This document shows, one piece after another, positions 9,040-17,859 of a stretch of 64,000 nucleotides of DNA. Position 1 is the stretch's first letter. The number at the start of each line of letters is the position of its first letter. The stretch is from Alterinioella nitratireducens (GTDB taxonomy: Bacteria > Pseudomonadota > Alphaproteobacteria > Rhodobacterales > Rhodobacteraceae), in contig NZ_JABJVX010000001.1 in the NCBI RefSeq assembly GCF_013155465.1, positions 62,001-126,000 on the forward strand, in the 5' to 3' direction. The translations under genes and the position numbers were made by a program. The notes beneath the pieces are model-generated. The model saw only the letters and a program-made list of their open reading frames with translations, did not search any database and had not been told where the DNA came from.

Positions 9040-9921
9040 ATGACCGCCACCGACACCCAGATCCGCGCCACCTCCGCCGCCCTGCTGGAGGGCACCCGCG
9101 CCAAGCAGCGCCGAAGCCTCGGCCAGACGATCCGCTGGCTCTTGCTCTTCGCGGGCGGCATCGCGATGATCATGCCGATCGCCTACATGCTGTCCACCTC
9201 GCTGAAATGGCCGTATGAGGTCTATAATGTGGGCCTCATCCCCGAGGAGCCGCATCTGGAGAACTACGCCTATGTGCTCGAAGATGGCCGTTTCTTCGGC
9301 TGGTTCATCAACTCGCTGATCATCGCGGTGCTGACCACGGTCTCGAACCTCTTCTTCGACAGCCTCGTCGGCTACACGCTGTGCAAATTCACGTTTCGCG
9401 GGCGCCAGATCGTCTTCATCGCGATCCTGTCGACGCTGATGATCCCGACCGAGATGCTGGTGATCCCGTGGTATATCATGAGCCAGAGCTTCGGCTGGCT
9501 GGACAGCTATTGGGGCATCATGTTCCCCGGCCTGATGACCGCCTTCGGCGTCTTCCTGATGCGGCAATTCTTCCAGACCGTGCCGGACGATTTCATCGAG
9601 GCCGCGCGCATCGACGGGCTGAACGAGTTCCAGATCTACTGGTCGGTCGCGCTGCCGATGGTCAAGCCGGCGCTGGCGGCCTTGGCGATCTTCGTCTTCC
9701 TGGGCAACTGGACGGCGTTCCTGTGGCCGCTCATTGTGACCACCGACGCCGCGCTCTACACGCTGCCGGTGGGGCTGTCCTCGTTCGGGGACGAGGCCGA
9801 TGTGCAATGGGAGCTGATCATGACGGGGGCGGCGATCTCGACCCTGCCGACACTGATCGTGTTCCTGATCTTCCAGCGTTTCATCATCCAGGGCGTGGCG
9901 ATGGCAGGTCTCAAGGGATGA
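9040..9921 (+). CDS. Sugar ABC transporter permease (MalG/UgpE-like)
   Basis: A 293-residue permease with six predicted transmembrane helices. The EAA loop EAARIDGLNEFQIYWSV lies around residues 187-203. The long N-terminal tail before the first helix (IRWLLLFAGGIAMIMPIAYM) is usual for the MalG branch. The ATG follows the previous stop by one base. It is the second half of the import channel. The downstream 136 bases contain the inverted repeat at 9951-10018. Confidence 0.92.
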   Translation: MTATDTQIRATSAALLEGTRAKQRRSLGQTIRWLLLFAGGIAMIMPIAYMLSTSLKWPYEVYNVGLIPEEPHLENYAYVLEDGRFFGWFINSLIIAVLTTVSNLFFDSLVGYTLCKFTFRGRQIVFIAILSTLMIPTEMLVIPWYIMSQSFGWLDSYWGIMFPGLMTAFGVFLMRQFFQTVPDDFIEAARIDGLNEFQIYWSVALPMVKPALAALAIFVFLGNWTAFLWPLIVTTDAALYTLPVGLSSFGDEADVQWELIMTGAAISTLPTLIVFLIFQRFIIQGVAMAGLKG

Positions 9922-9950
9922 TTGTGCGCCAGGATCCACCGTTCCGCCGT

Positions 9951-10018
9951 GAGTATTTTTGCCAAGAAGATGCGGAAAATTCGACTAAAATTGCCTCATC
10001 TTCTTGGTCCAAATACTC
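9951..10018. repeat. Inverted pair of the GAGTATTT...CCAAGAAGATG repeat
   Basis: Two copies of a 22-base element face each other at 9951-9972 and 9997-10018, separated by 24 AT-rich bases. They match at 19 of 22 positions and could fold into a long hairpin between the permease and lyase genes. Single copies of the same element occur at 46394-46415 and 62351-62372. The sequence looks like an intergenic family rather than a gene part. Confidence 0.75.
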
Positions 10019-10057
10019 GAATCCGACCCCTGCCGCGGGCGCTATCGGTGCAAGAGA

Positions 10058-11548
10058 ATGACCGACAGTTCCACCTTCCCCGACCCGACCTATCGCGACA
10101 CGGTTCTGGCGCCGCTCTTCGAGGGGGTGAAGACCCATTTCGCAGGGCACATGGCGGCGATCAACCGGGCACATCTGGTGATGCTGACCGAGACCGGCAT
10201 TCTGGGCGCGACGGAAAGCGGCCGGATCGCGGGCGCGCTGCGCGACATCGAGGCGGAGACCGATCTCGAGACGCTCAGCTATACCGGCGAGCACGAGGAT
10301 TATTTCTTCTATGTCGAGGCCGAGTTGAAGCGGCGCCTGGGGCCGGATCTGGGCGGCATGCTGCACACCGCGCGCTCGCGCAACGACATGGATCATACCG
10401 TGTTCAAGCTGACCTTGCAGACCCGCGTCGCGGCGATGCTGGAGGGGATGACGGGCCTGGCCGAGGCGCTGATCGCGAAGGCGCGGGAAGACCGCGATAC
10501 CGCCATCGTCGCCTATACCCATGGCCAGCCGGCGCAACCGTCGACCTTCGGCCATTACCTTGCCGCCGCAATCGAGGTGCTGCTCTCTGACATCGCGCGG
10601 TTGGCGCGGGAGGCGGGCGCGCTGGATCTCTGCCCGATGGGGGCCGCCGCGATCACCACCTCGGGCTTTCCCATCGACCGGGCGCGGGTCGCGGAGCTTT
10701 TGGGCTTTGCCGCGCCGAAACAGAACTCCTATGGCTGCATCGCCTCGGTCGATTACATCACCGGGCTTTATTCGGCCCTGAAACTGCCCTTCCTGCATCT
10801 GGGCCGGGTGATCCAGGACATGGCCTTCTGGTCCGCCTTCGAGGTTGGCCAGCTGCATGTGCCCAATTCGCTGGTCCAGATCAGCTCGATCATGCCGCAA
10901 AAGCGCAACCCGGTGCCGATCGAGCATATGCGCCACCTGGCCAGCGTCACCGTGGGGCGGTGCGAGACGATGCTGGGCACGATGCACAACACGCCCTTCA
11001 CCGACATGAACGATAGCGAGGGCGAGGTGCAGGCGGCGGGCTATGACGCCTTTGCCTCGGGCGGGCGGGTCATCGCGCTGCTGACCGCGTTCCTGCCCGC
11101 GTGCAGGATCGACGAGGGCCGGGTGCGCGCCAATGCCGATGCGGCCTGCGTCACCGTCACGGAACTGGCCGATACGCTGGTCCGGGTTGAGGGGCTGTCT
11201 TTCCGGCAGGCGCATGAGGTCGCGGCGAAAACGGCGCGGGCTGTCATCGCCGAGGGCTGCACCCTGGGGGCGGGATACGGCGATTTCGCCGCCGCCTTCC
11301 GGGCCGAGACGGGGCGCGATCCGGGCCTCTCCGAGGAGGAATTCGCGCAGGCCACCTCGCTTGACGGCTTCATCGCCCGGCGCGACCGGTTCGGCGGGCC
11401 CGCGCCCGCGCCGATGAATGCCGCACTTGAGGGATATGCCGCCGGGCTGGACGGGTTGCGCGCCGATCTGGCCGCCATCCAGACCCGCCGCCGAGATGCC
11501 GAAACCGCGCTGACCACAGCCTTTACCCAATTGACGGAGCCCGCCTGA
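10058..11548 (+). CDS. Argininosuccinate lyase-like enzyme in a sugar ABC operon
   Basis: A 496-residue member of the aspartase/fumarase/argininosuccinate lyase superfamily. These enzymes break C-N bonds by eliminating fumarate or a similar product. Diagnostic segments are TARSRND (104-110), YTHGQPAQP (153-161) and the signature [10 protein letters not shown] (276-285) with the catalytic serine. The ATG at 10058 was chosen after the intergenic repeat. No other arginine-biosynthesis gene is nearby: it is followed with an overlapping TGATG by the transporter ATPase and then a sugar kinase. A catabolic lyase on an N-substituted substrate is therefore more likely than ArgH housekeeping. That is inference from context. 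Confidence 0.8.
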   Translation: MTDSSTFPDPTYRDTVLAPLFEGVKTHFAGHMAAINRAHLVMLTETGILGATESGRIAGALRDIEAETDLETLSYTGEHEDYFFYVEAELKRRLGPDLGGMLHTARSRNDMDHTVFKLTLQTRVAAMLEGMTGLAEALIAKAREDRDTAIVAYTHGQPAQPSTFGHYLAAAIEVLLSDIARLAREAGALDLCPMGAAAITTSGFPIDRARVAELLGFAAPKQNSYGCIASVDYITGLYSALKLPFLHLGRVIQDMAFWSAFEVGQLHVPNSLVQISSIMPQKRNPVPIEHMRHLASVTVGRCETMLGTMHNTPFTDMNDSEGEVQAAGYDAFASGGRVIALLTAFLPACRIDEGRVRANADAACVTVTELADTLVRVEGLSFRQAHEVAAKTARAVIAEGCTLGAGYGDFAAAFRAETGRDPGLSEEEFAQATSLDGFIARRDRFGGPAPAPMNAALEGYAAGLDGLRADLAAIQTRRRDAETALTTAFTQLTEPA

Positions 11549-12609
11549 TGTCCGACCTCGCCCTGCGCAACCTGGTCAAGAGCTATGACAAGACGCAAGT
11601 GCTGCACTCGATCAACCTCGATGTGGCCGATGGGGAGTTTGTCGTCTTTGTCGGCCCGTCCGGCTGCGGCAAGTCCACCACGCTCAGGATGATCGCGGGG
11701 CTGGAGGAGGTGACCTCGGGCGAGATCGAGATCGGGGGCCGGGTGGTCAACAACCTGGAGCCCAAGGAACGCGACATCGCCATGGTGTTCCAGAATTACG
11801 CGATCTATCCGCATATGACGGTGCGCAAGAATATCGGCTTTGGGCTGCGGTCGTCGAAGCTGTCGAAACCCGAGAAGGAGGCCCGCATCGACGAGGTGGC
11901 GGGTATCCTGGGCATGACCGATCTGCTGGCGCGCAAGCCCGCGCAGCTCAGTGGCGGGCAGCGCCAGAGGGTCGCCATCGGGCGTGCCATGGTGCGCGAT
12001 CCGGCGGTGTTCCTCTTTGATGAGCCGCTCAGCAACCTTGACGCGCAATTGCGCACCCAGATGCGGCTGGAGATCAAGAAACTGCACCGCCGCGTCGGCA
12101 ACACGATCATTTTTGTCACCCATGACCAGGTCGAAGCCATGACCATGGCCGACCGGATCGTGATCATGAAGGACGGCCATATCCAGCAGGTCGGCACGCC
12201 CGACGAAGTCTATCACAAGCCCGCCAACACCTTCGTTGCGCAATTCATCGGCGCGCCGTCGATGAACCTCCTGGAGGGGACGGTCGAAGACGGCGCTGTT
12301 TCGCTGACGGGCGGCGGGTCGGTGCCTCTGACGCAGGTCAAGGTGGCCGAGGGGCGCGCGGTCAAGTTGGGCGTGCGGCCCGAGGATCTGCACCTGGCAA
12401 CGGAGGGCGATACGCTCTTTGAGGGCGAGGTATCGGTGGCCGAGCCGCTGGGCGCGGAGACGCTGCTCTACGTGACATTGGCGGGGCGCGAGATCATCGC
12501 CACGGGGCCGGGACGCAACCCGCCCAAGGCCGGGGATCATGTGCGCCTGAGCGCCGATCCCGCGCAGATGCACGTCTTCGATGCCGAGACGGGCGCGGTG
12601 ATCGCGTGA
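11548..12609 (+). CDS. Sugar ABC transporter ATP-binding protein (UgpC/MsmK-like)
   Basis: A 353-residue ATPase. It has Walker [10 protein letters not shown] (about 38-46), a Q-loop in [10 protein letters not shown], signature LSGGQRQR, Walker [16 protein letters not shown], and a His switch in THDQ. The C-terminal TOBE regulatory region (GVRPEDLHL) marks the carbohydrate-importer ATPases. The start overlaps the lyase stop, and the stop overlaps the kinase start. It powers the importer encoded at 6804-9921. Confidence 0.94.
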   Translation: MSDLALRNLVKSYDKTQVLHSINLDVADGEFVVFVGPSGCGKSTTLRMIAGLEEVTSGEIEIGGRVVNNLEPKERDIAMVFQNYAIYPHMTVRKNIGFGLRSSKLSKPEKEARIDEVAGILGMTDLLARKPAQLSGGQRQRVAIGRAMVRDPAVFLFDEPLSNLDAQLRTQMRLEIKKLHRRVGNTIIFVTHDQVEAMTMADRIVIMKDGHIQQVGTPDEVYHKPANTFVAQFIGAPSMNLLEGTVEDGAVSLTGGGSVPLTQVKVAEGRAVKLGVRPEDLHLATEGDTLFEGEVSVAEPLGAETLLYVTLAGREIIATGPGRNPPKAGDHVRLSADPAQMHVFDAETGAVIA

Positions 12610-13496
12610 GCGGGCAGACCGTCATCTGTGCGGGCCGCATCTATTGCGACCTGGTGTTTTCCGGCCTCGACGGTCCGCCCGAACCGGGGCGCGAGGTCTT
12701 CGCGGAAGCGCTGGCGCTGCGGGCTGGCGGCGGGGCCTATATCACGGCGGCCTATCTGTCGGCGCTCGGGGGGCAGGCGGGGCTGATGGGGGTGTTGCCC
12801 GCGCCCCCGTTCGCCGATTGCGTGACGCGCGAGATGGCGCAGAACCGGGTGCGCTCGCATTGCAGCGCGGCCGGTGCGGGCGATCCGCAGATCACGGTGG
12901 CGCTGGCCCGGGGCGGCGACCGGAGCTTCATCACCCGGCGCGTCGGCGCGGCGCTTGCGGGGGCTGACCTGCCACCCGCAAGGCACCTGCATATCGGCGA
13001 ACTGACCACGGCGCTGGAGCATCCCGAATTGATTGCCAGGGCGCGGGCGCGGGCCATGTCGGTCTCGCTCGATTGCAGTTGGGACGCTCGCGCGCTGGCG
13101 GATCCCGGGACGGCGGAGGTGATCGCCTCGGTCGACATCTTCCTGCCGAACGCGGCGGAAATGGAGGCGCTGGCGGCAAGCGGCATCGCGGTCGCGCCGC
13201 GCCTGATGAGCGTCATCAAGCGCGGGGCGGAGGGCGCGACGCTGATCGGCGCGGAGGGCGCGCGGATCGAGGCGGCGGCGATCCCCACGACGCCAGTGGA
13301 TACCACCGGCGCGGGCGATGCGTTCAACGCGGGCTTTCTGGCCGCCTGGCTCGACGGGGCGGAGATGGCCGAGGCGCTGGCCCAGGCCAATCGCTGCGGG
13401 TCCATCGCCGTGGGCCGGATCGGCGGGGCGGGCGCGCTGCCGGATTTGCGCCTGCCCGAGACGGGGATCTCAGGTCAGGCGCGCCGTCAGGTGTGA
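12606..13496 (+). CDS. PfkB family carbohydrate kinase
   Basis: A 296-residue ribokinase-fold kinase. The C-terminal PfkB signature [13 protein letters not shown] starts at residue 232, with catalytic Asp238. The N-terminal glycine pair region is [18 protein letters not shown]. The start is a GTG that overlaps the ATPase stop. As the last gene of the importer operon it likely phosphorylates the sugar released after import or cleavage. Its 3' end overlaps the convergent P450 gene by 27 bases. Candidate substrates include ribose, fructose or 2-keto-sugars; the sequence does not decide. Confidence 0.88.
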   Translation: MSGQTVICAGRIYCDLVFSGLDGPPEPGREVFAEALALRAGGGAYITAAYLSALGGQAGLMGVLPAPPFADCVTREMAQNRVRSHCSAAGAGDPQITVALARGGDRSFITRRVGAALAGADLPPARHLHIGELTTALEHPELIARARARAMSVSLDCSWDARALADPGTAEVIASVDIFLPNAAEMEALAASGIAVAPRLMSVIKRGAEGATLIGAEGARIEAAAIPTTPVDTTGAGDAFNAGFLAAWLDGAEMAEALAQANRCGSIAVGRIGGAGALPDLRLPETGISGQARRQV

Positions 13497-14660
13497 GACC
13501 AGCGTGAACATCGGCGAATGGGTGTAGCCGTAATCCTCGACCGTCAGGTCGGGAAAGTCGCGGGCAAGGCGGGTGATGACCTGCTCCACCTCCATCGTCA
13601 CCGCGTAGCGCCCGATGCACGAAAAGATGCCGCCGCCGAAATTCAGGTGCGGCGGTTCCTCGGTCCGGTCGATATCGAACCGCTCCGGGTTGGCGTAGTA
13701 GCGCCCGTCCCAATGCGTGGCCCCGATATTGGCGAAGACCGGCGTGCCGCGTGGGATGGCGACATCCGCGATCTGCATATCCTCCATCGCCTCGCGCGAC
13801 GTGGAAATGCTGCGCGGGCGGTAGCGCATGACCTCACGCACGGCGGCGGGGACCAGCGCTGGATCACGGTGCAGGCGCGCCCAGATCCCGGGCCGGGTGG
13901 CAAGCTCGATCACCGCGATGCCGATCTGGTGCGAGGAATTGTCGGTATTGGCCTCGGCCAGCTTGATGACCCAGTTGCGCAGGTCGTCGGCGTCCAGATG
14001 TCCGGCCTTCTCGGCGGCGATCAGGTCTGACAGAAGATCATCGGCGGGGCTGGCGCGGCGGTCCGCGATGCGGGCATCGACGAAATCTATCAGCGCCTCG
14101 AAGGCGTCGAGAATCTCCTGCCGGTGCGCGGGGTTTCGGGTATGGACCTTCTGCACCGAATGCGAGGTGCGGGCGACGAAGGCGGCCTCCTCGAAGGGTG
14201 CGCCGATCCAGTAGCAATAGACGGCAGACGGGGTGGGGTCGCAGAGCGCGCCGATCAGGTCGACCGATTGGTCGCGCGGGATGGCGTCGATCACCCGGTC
14301 GACCACCTTTTCGATGTCGCCGCGAAACCGCTCGGTCCCCTCCGGCCCCATCAGGCGGGTGACGGGCAGGCGCAGGTCGCGCCGTCTTGGCCCGCGATTG
14401 TGAAACGAGATCGAGTTGCGCTTGTAGTCCAGCGGGCGGCCCTCGGGCAGGCCAAGCACGTTCATCAGCTTGGGATGCCCGGTGCCAAGCTGGCGGTCGA
14501 GGATGGCCTGGCGGCAGAGGTCGTAATCGAGGATTTCCACCCCCCGCGCGCTGCGCGCCACCTGCCAGTTCCGGGCCCACCCGGCCAGTGTTTCGAACGG
14601 CGCGCGCTGGTAGTCAGCGCTGTCAAAATCCAGTTCGGGCAAGTCTTCGATGGTCTGCAT
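13470..14660 (-). CDS. Cytochrome P450
   Basis: A soluble bacterial P450 of 396 residues. It contains the K-helix EVMR (E-x-x-R), the heme loop FGGGIFSCIG with the proximal cysteine ligand, and an I-helix EANTDNSS that departs from the usual A/G-G-x-D/E-T-T by having Asn and Ser around the acidic residue. The start at 14660 is supported by AGGAGG seven bases upstream; a longer frame to 14696 lacks such a site. No ferredoxin or ferredoxin reductase gene is adjacent. It faces a 2-oxoglutarate dioxygenase gene divergently. Substrate unknown. Confidence 0.92.
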   Translation of the reverse strand: MQTIEDLPELDFDSADYQRAPFETLAGWARNWQVARSARGVEILDYDLCRQAILDRQLGTGHPKLMNVLGLPEGRPLDYKRNSISFHNRGPRRRDLRLPVTRLMGPEGTERFRGDIEKVVDRVIDAIPRDQSVDLIGALCDPTPSAVYCYWIGAPFEEAAFVARTSHSVQKVHTRNPAHRQEILDAFEALIDFVDARIADRRASPADDLLSDLIAAEKAGHLDADDLRNWVIKLAEANTDNSSHQIGIAVIELATRPGIWARLHRDPALVPAAVREVMRYRPRSISTSREAMEDMQIADVAIPRGTPVFANIGATHWDGRYYANPERFDIDRTEEPPHLNFGGGIFSCIGRYAVTMEVEQVITRLARDFPDLTVEDYGYTHSPMFTLVSHLTARLT

Positions 14661-14741
14661 GAACGGCCCTCCTGCTGTCCGTAAAAGAATAGACATAATC
14701 GCGGTGCGCTGGCAAAGTCATCCTGTCAGGAAGGGGCAGCC

Positions 14742-14849
14742 ATGCCGACCCGTGTCCAGCAATTCCACAGACGCCTGACCGGATCGTGGTCGGCCCGGTC
14801 GTCCTGGCCCTGTTTCATCGTCAATTGCCGCAGCTCTCCCGGCTTCTGA
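14742..14849 (+). CDS. Possible short leader ORF upstream of the dioxygenase
   Basis: A 35-codon frame begins at an ATG preceded by AGGAAGGGGCAGCC, a plausible ribosome binding site, and ends 33 bases before the dioxygenase start. The peptide is arginine- and serine-rich and resembles nothing I recognise. It may be a leader peptide or chance. The 222-base divergent spacer (14661-14882) otherwise shows no recognisable element. Confidence 0.2.
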   Translation: MPTRVQQFHRRLTGSWSARSSWPCFIVNCRSSPGF

Positions 14850-14882
14850 TCCTTCACCCGATCAGACAACAGGAGAATGACC

Positions 14883-15668
14883 ATGAAAGACCGAACGACA
14901 CCGACCCCGGTGCAGGAGGCATACGCGCGCGATGGCGTCGTCCTCTTGCAAAACGTCCTGACGCCCGACTGGCTGGAAAAGCTGCGCGCGGCGGTGGACG
15001 AGGAAATCAAGCGCGGCGAGAGGTATTTCGCCTACAAGAACATGCGCGAGAGGCCCGGAACCTTCCAGGATTACTGCCTGACCTCGGATATCGGCGCGCG
15101 GGTCGCGGAGGTTGCGGGCTCGCCCTGGACCTCGCTGATCTATGACCAGCTTTTCGTGAAGGAGCCGGACACCAAGACCCAGACCGGCTGGCACACGGAT
15201 CAGCCTTATTGGCCGGTCGCGGGGCCGATCATGACGATGTGGATCGCGCTGGACGAGGTGGACCCCGACAACGGCGCGCTGGAATTCGTGCGCGGCAGCC
15301 ACGCCTGGGGGGCGAAATACCGGCCCTTCAAGACCGATCAGAAGGGCGCGTTCCTGCATTACATGGAAGAGGGCAACCCCGACTATATCGACATGCCCGA
15401 TTTCGAGGCCGACCGGGACCGGTATGACATGCTGCATTTCGCGCATATGAACCCCGGCGATGCGCTGGCCTTCGACGGCATGACGGTGCATTCGGCGATG
15501 GGCAACCGGACCACGACCCGGCGCAGGCGCGGCTATGCGATCCGGTTCGCGGTGGAGGGGGCCACCTATGAGCCGCGCGATTCCGTCACTGAATGGCTGC
15601 ATGATGACAGCCTCGCCCCCGGCGCGCCGTTTCGCGGCGGGCGGTTTCCGGTGATCCACGGGGCATGA
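14883..15668 (+). CDS. Phytanoyl-CoA dioxygenase (PhyH) family protein
   Basis: A non-heme Fe(II)/2-oxoglutarate-dependent oxygenase of 261 residues. The facial triad is visible as H-T-D in GWHTDQPYW (about residue 103) and a distal His in MTVHSAMGN, followed by the Arg-rich TTRRRRGYAIRF segment that binds 2-oxoglutarate. The ATG at 14883 is preferred over 14877 because AGGAG lies seven bases before it. The family hydroxylates small metabolites, lipids and, in ectoine hydroxylase, amino-acid derivatives. It is divergent from the P450 and convergent with the Rieske oxygenase. Confidence 0.88.
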   Translation: MKDRTTPTPVQEAYARDGVVLLQNVLTPDWLEKLRAAVDEEIKRGERYFAYKNMRERPGTFQDYCLTSDIGARVAEVAGSPWTSLIYDQLFVKEPDTKTQTGWHTDQPYWPVAGPIMTMWIALDEVDPDNGALEFVRGSHAWGAKYRPFKTDQKGAFLHYMEEGNPDYIDMPDFEADRDRYDMLHFAHMNPGDALAFDGMTVHSAMGNRTTTRRRRGYAIRFAVEGATYEPRDSVTEWLHDDSLAPGAPFRGGRFPVIHGA

Positions 15669-15703
15669 CAGGGGCGGGCCGGCGGCGGACCTCCGGCCCA
15701 TCT

Positions 15704-16738
15704 TCACACCACGGTCTCGGTCGCCTCCGCCTGGATGGCGCGGTCGAGTCCCTGCCGGAACAGCTTGGCCCCCTTGTCGAGGCCAAGGTCGATATGCGGC
15801 GTGACCGCGTGTTTCATGCCCACATGGACCTTTTCCAGGATCGCCTTGTCTTCCAGAAACGCCATCCGCGCGCCGTCATTCATGTAGCGCGAGATGTCCT
15901 CGTCCCCGGCATGGTCGCTGCGGTGCTGGAACCAGAAATAGCGCGTCTTGTCCTCGGTGATCGGCGTCATGAAATTGTAGGAGATGTTGGTGAAGGTCTC
16001 ATCGACCGGCGCGCTGTCATAGCCACCGGTTCCGACCGGCGTGTAGACCGATTTGTTGAGGCCGATGGCGGGGCGGCACATCTCGTAATGTTGCAGCCGG
16101 TCGCACATGCCCTCGAAGCGCACCAGCCTGGCGTAATAGGGCGAGGGCGGTTGCCCGAAGATCCACCGCGAGACGATCACGCCACGGTCGGTCTTGTTCA
16201 CATCCAGCGGTTCCTCATCCGTGCCCGCGCCGGCGAAGCTGGTGACATGGACCCAGGCGACATGGCTGGGATCGAGCAGGTTGTCGCAGACCCAGAGGTA
16301 GTTGCAATCGACATCCATCACCCCGCCATCGGTGAGGCCCCAGGTGGGATCGTCGTAATTCTCGACCTCGAAGATCGTGTCGGGATCGGCCAGCGCGGGG
16401 TCGCCCATCCAGATCCAGAGCAGGCGGTAGCGGTCCACGACGGGGTAGGATTTCACCACCGCGCGGCGCGGGGTCATGCCGCGCTGCGTGGGGCTGTCGA
16501 TACAGATGCCGGTGCAGTCGAACTTGAGCCCGTGATAGCCGCATTCGACCGTGTCGCCGATCAGGTTGCCATCCGAGAGCGGCAGCTTGCGATGCGGGCA
16601 GGCGTTTTCCAGCGCGACGGGCGTGCCATCCTCCTGCCGGTAGAACACGATATTCTCGCCCAGGAAGGTCTCGGCCTGCAATTCGCGGCCCACATCCTTG
16701 CTCCACGCCGCGACATACCAGCAATTCCTCAGAAACAT
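15704..16738 (-). CDS. Rieske non-heme iron oxygenase, VanA-like alpha subunit
   Basis: A 344-residue ring-hydroxylating or O/N-demethylating oxygenase. The Rieske [2Fe-2S] ligands are C47-x-H49 and C66-x2-H69. The mononuclear iron site is D156-x2-H159-x4-H164 in NLLDPSHVAWVH. The start MFLRNCWYVAAW is typical of the vanillate demethylase group, and GAGG sits seven bases upstream of the ATG at 16738. A TTG two codons earlier is less likely. No reductase gene is adjacent, so electrons must come from elsewhere. A LysR-type box lies about 90 bases upstream. Substrate unknown. Confidence 0.9.
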   Translation of the reverse strand: MFLRNCWYVAAWSKDVGRELQAETFLGENIVFYRQEDGTPVALENACPHRKLPLSDGNLIGDTVECGYHGLKFDCTGICIDSPTQRGMTPRRAVVKSYPVVDRYRLLWIWMGDPALADPDTIFEVENYDDPTWGLTDGGVMDVDCNYLWVCDNLLDPSHVAWVHVTSFAGAGTDEEPLDVNKTDRGVIVSRWIFGQPPSPYYARLVRFEGMCDRLQHYEMCRPAIGLNKSVYTPVGTGGYDSAPVDETFTNISYNFMTPITEDKTRYFWFQHRSDHAGDEDISRYMNDGARMAFLEDKAILEKVHVGMKHAVTPHIDLGLDKGAKLFRQGLDRAIQAEATETVV

Positions 16739-16824
16739 CCGCAAGCCTCGCCCCTCTTGTTCCGGTTGCGCCGAGTATGCGCCGATGCGCCGCCCAACGC
16801 CATGCCGGATCGGTTATGCGTGGC

Positions 16825-16839
16825 ATTAGGCTGGCTAAT
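16825..16839. promoter_or_regulatory. ATTAG-N5-CTAAT box upstream of the Rieske oxygenase gene
   Basis: A perfect inverted repeat ATTAG-GCTGG-CTAAT lies 87-101 bases before the oxygenase start and touches the stop codon of the LysR gene. The same arms and spacing recur at 17769-17783. The T-N11-A geometry is that of LysR-type activators. Confidence 0.65.
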
Positions 16840-17768
16840 CAGGAAACGGGGCCGGGGATCTCGGGCTGCGTCTCGGCCTCGGATTTGATCCAGGCCAGGA
16901 ACTCGCGGATCTTGGGGCTGTCATCGCCGCCCTTGCGGCGGACAAGCCAGTAGGACAAGGGCGAATCCGTGATCTGCGGGAAGGGCCGCACGAGGCGTCC
17001 ATCACAGAGCGCGTCGATGACCAACGGTTCGCGCCCAAGTGCCACGCCGACGCCCTCGATCGCGGCTTGCGTGACCATGTTGGCCTGCCCGAACCGGCGC
17101 GAGCGCGCGCCCACAGGCAGGCTCACGCCGACCCTGGCAGCCCAGTAGCTCCAGGTCGGGTTCTTGTCGCCGAAGGTCAGGGTTTCATTCTCCAGCAGCG
17201 TGTGATGGGCCAGATCCTCGATGCGGCGCAGCGGATGCGGGCGGCTGAGAAGGGCGGGGGCGCAAACGGGAAAGAGCCGCTCGTTCAGCAGCAGATCGAC
17301 CTCCGCATCGGGGTGCTGGCCAAGGCCGTAGCGAATCCCGATATCGGCATCGACGGCAGAGAACGGCACCTGCCCGGTATCGGTCGCAACGGAGATCGAG
17401 AGGTCGGGATGGGCCAGGTCGAAGCGCAACAGGCGCGGGAACAGCCAGGTGAAGGCAAAGCCCGGCAAGCAACTGATCACAATGGTCTTGTCGGCGCGGG
17501 TGCGGTCGCGCAGCCGGGCGCAGACATCCGAGATGCGGCCAAGACCGGCGGCGATGGCCTGGGCCAGTTCCTCGCCCTCGCGCGTCGGCGAGGAGCCGCG
17601 CGCGCCGCGCACCAGCAGGTCTTGCCCCAGCCATTCCTCAAGCGCCTTCACATGCTGGCTGATGGCGCTCTGGCTGACGCCCAGTTCATCGGCGGCGGCG
17701 GAAAACCCGCCCTGGCGGACGACGGCCTCGAAGGCGCGCAGGGCGGAGAAGGGGAGGTTGAGGATCAT
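16839..17768 (-). CDS. LysR family transcriptional regulator (GcvA-like)
   Basis: A 309-residue regulator. The N-terminal helix-turn-helix runs over about residues 5-64 (FEAVVRQGGFSAAADELGVSQSAISQHVKAL). A periplasmic-binding-like effector domain begins near residue 92. The FSALRAFEAV opening and the GIRYGLG stretch are typical of the GcvA/AmpR subgroup. The start at 17768 was chosen by family length, and the open frame upstream has no homology features. It lies between the Rieske oxygenase and the divergent M29-fold gene. Identical palindromes lie at its 5' and 3' edges, suggesting autoregulation and control of both neighbours. Confidence 0.9.
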   Translation of the reverse strand: MILNLPFSALRAFEAVVRQGGFSAAADELGVSQSAISQHVKALEEWLGQDLLVRGARGSSPTREGEELAQAIAAGLGRISDVCARLRDRTRADKTIVISCLPGFAFTWLFPRLLRFDLAHPDLSISVATDTGQVPFSAVDADIGIRYGLGQHPDAEVDLLLNERLFPVCAPALLSRPHPLRRIEDLAHHTLLENETLTFGDKNPTWSYWAARVGVSLPVGARSRRFGQANMVTQAAIEGVGVALGREPLVIDALCDGRLVRPFPQITDSPLSYWLVRRKGGDDSPKIREFLAWIKSEAETQPEIPGPVS

Positions 17769-17783
17769 ATTAGCCAGTCTAAT
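17769..17783. promoter_or_regulatory. ATTAG-N5-CTAAT box in the LysR divergent promoter
   Basis: A perfect inverted repeat ATTAG-CCAGT-CTAAT begins immediately before the LysR start codon and lies 77 bases before the divergent gene at 17860. It shares arms and spacing with the box at 16825-16839. Its position allows autorepression together with activation of the divergent gene. Confidence 0.65.
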
Positions 17784-17859
17784 GCCAACCATTACAGGTT
17801 TCAAATAGTCGTGATGCAACCGGCGCGGTAGTCTGGCGGGCGCAAGGATAGGAACGACC

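Noticed and set aside
6768-9173. Long open frame antisense to the sugar binding-protein and permease genes
   Set aside because: It spans two real genes with signal peptide, transmembrane helices and EAA loop on the plus strand. The antisense product is charged and repetitive with no recognisable fold.
10058-11548. Reading the lyase as housekeeping argininosuccinate lyase (argH)
   Set aside because: Signature motifs fit the superfamily, but the gene lies inside a sugar transporter operon with overlapping neighbours. The symbol was withheld.
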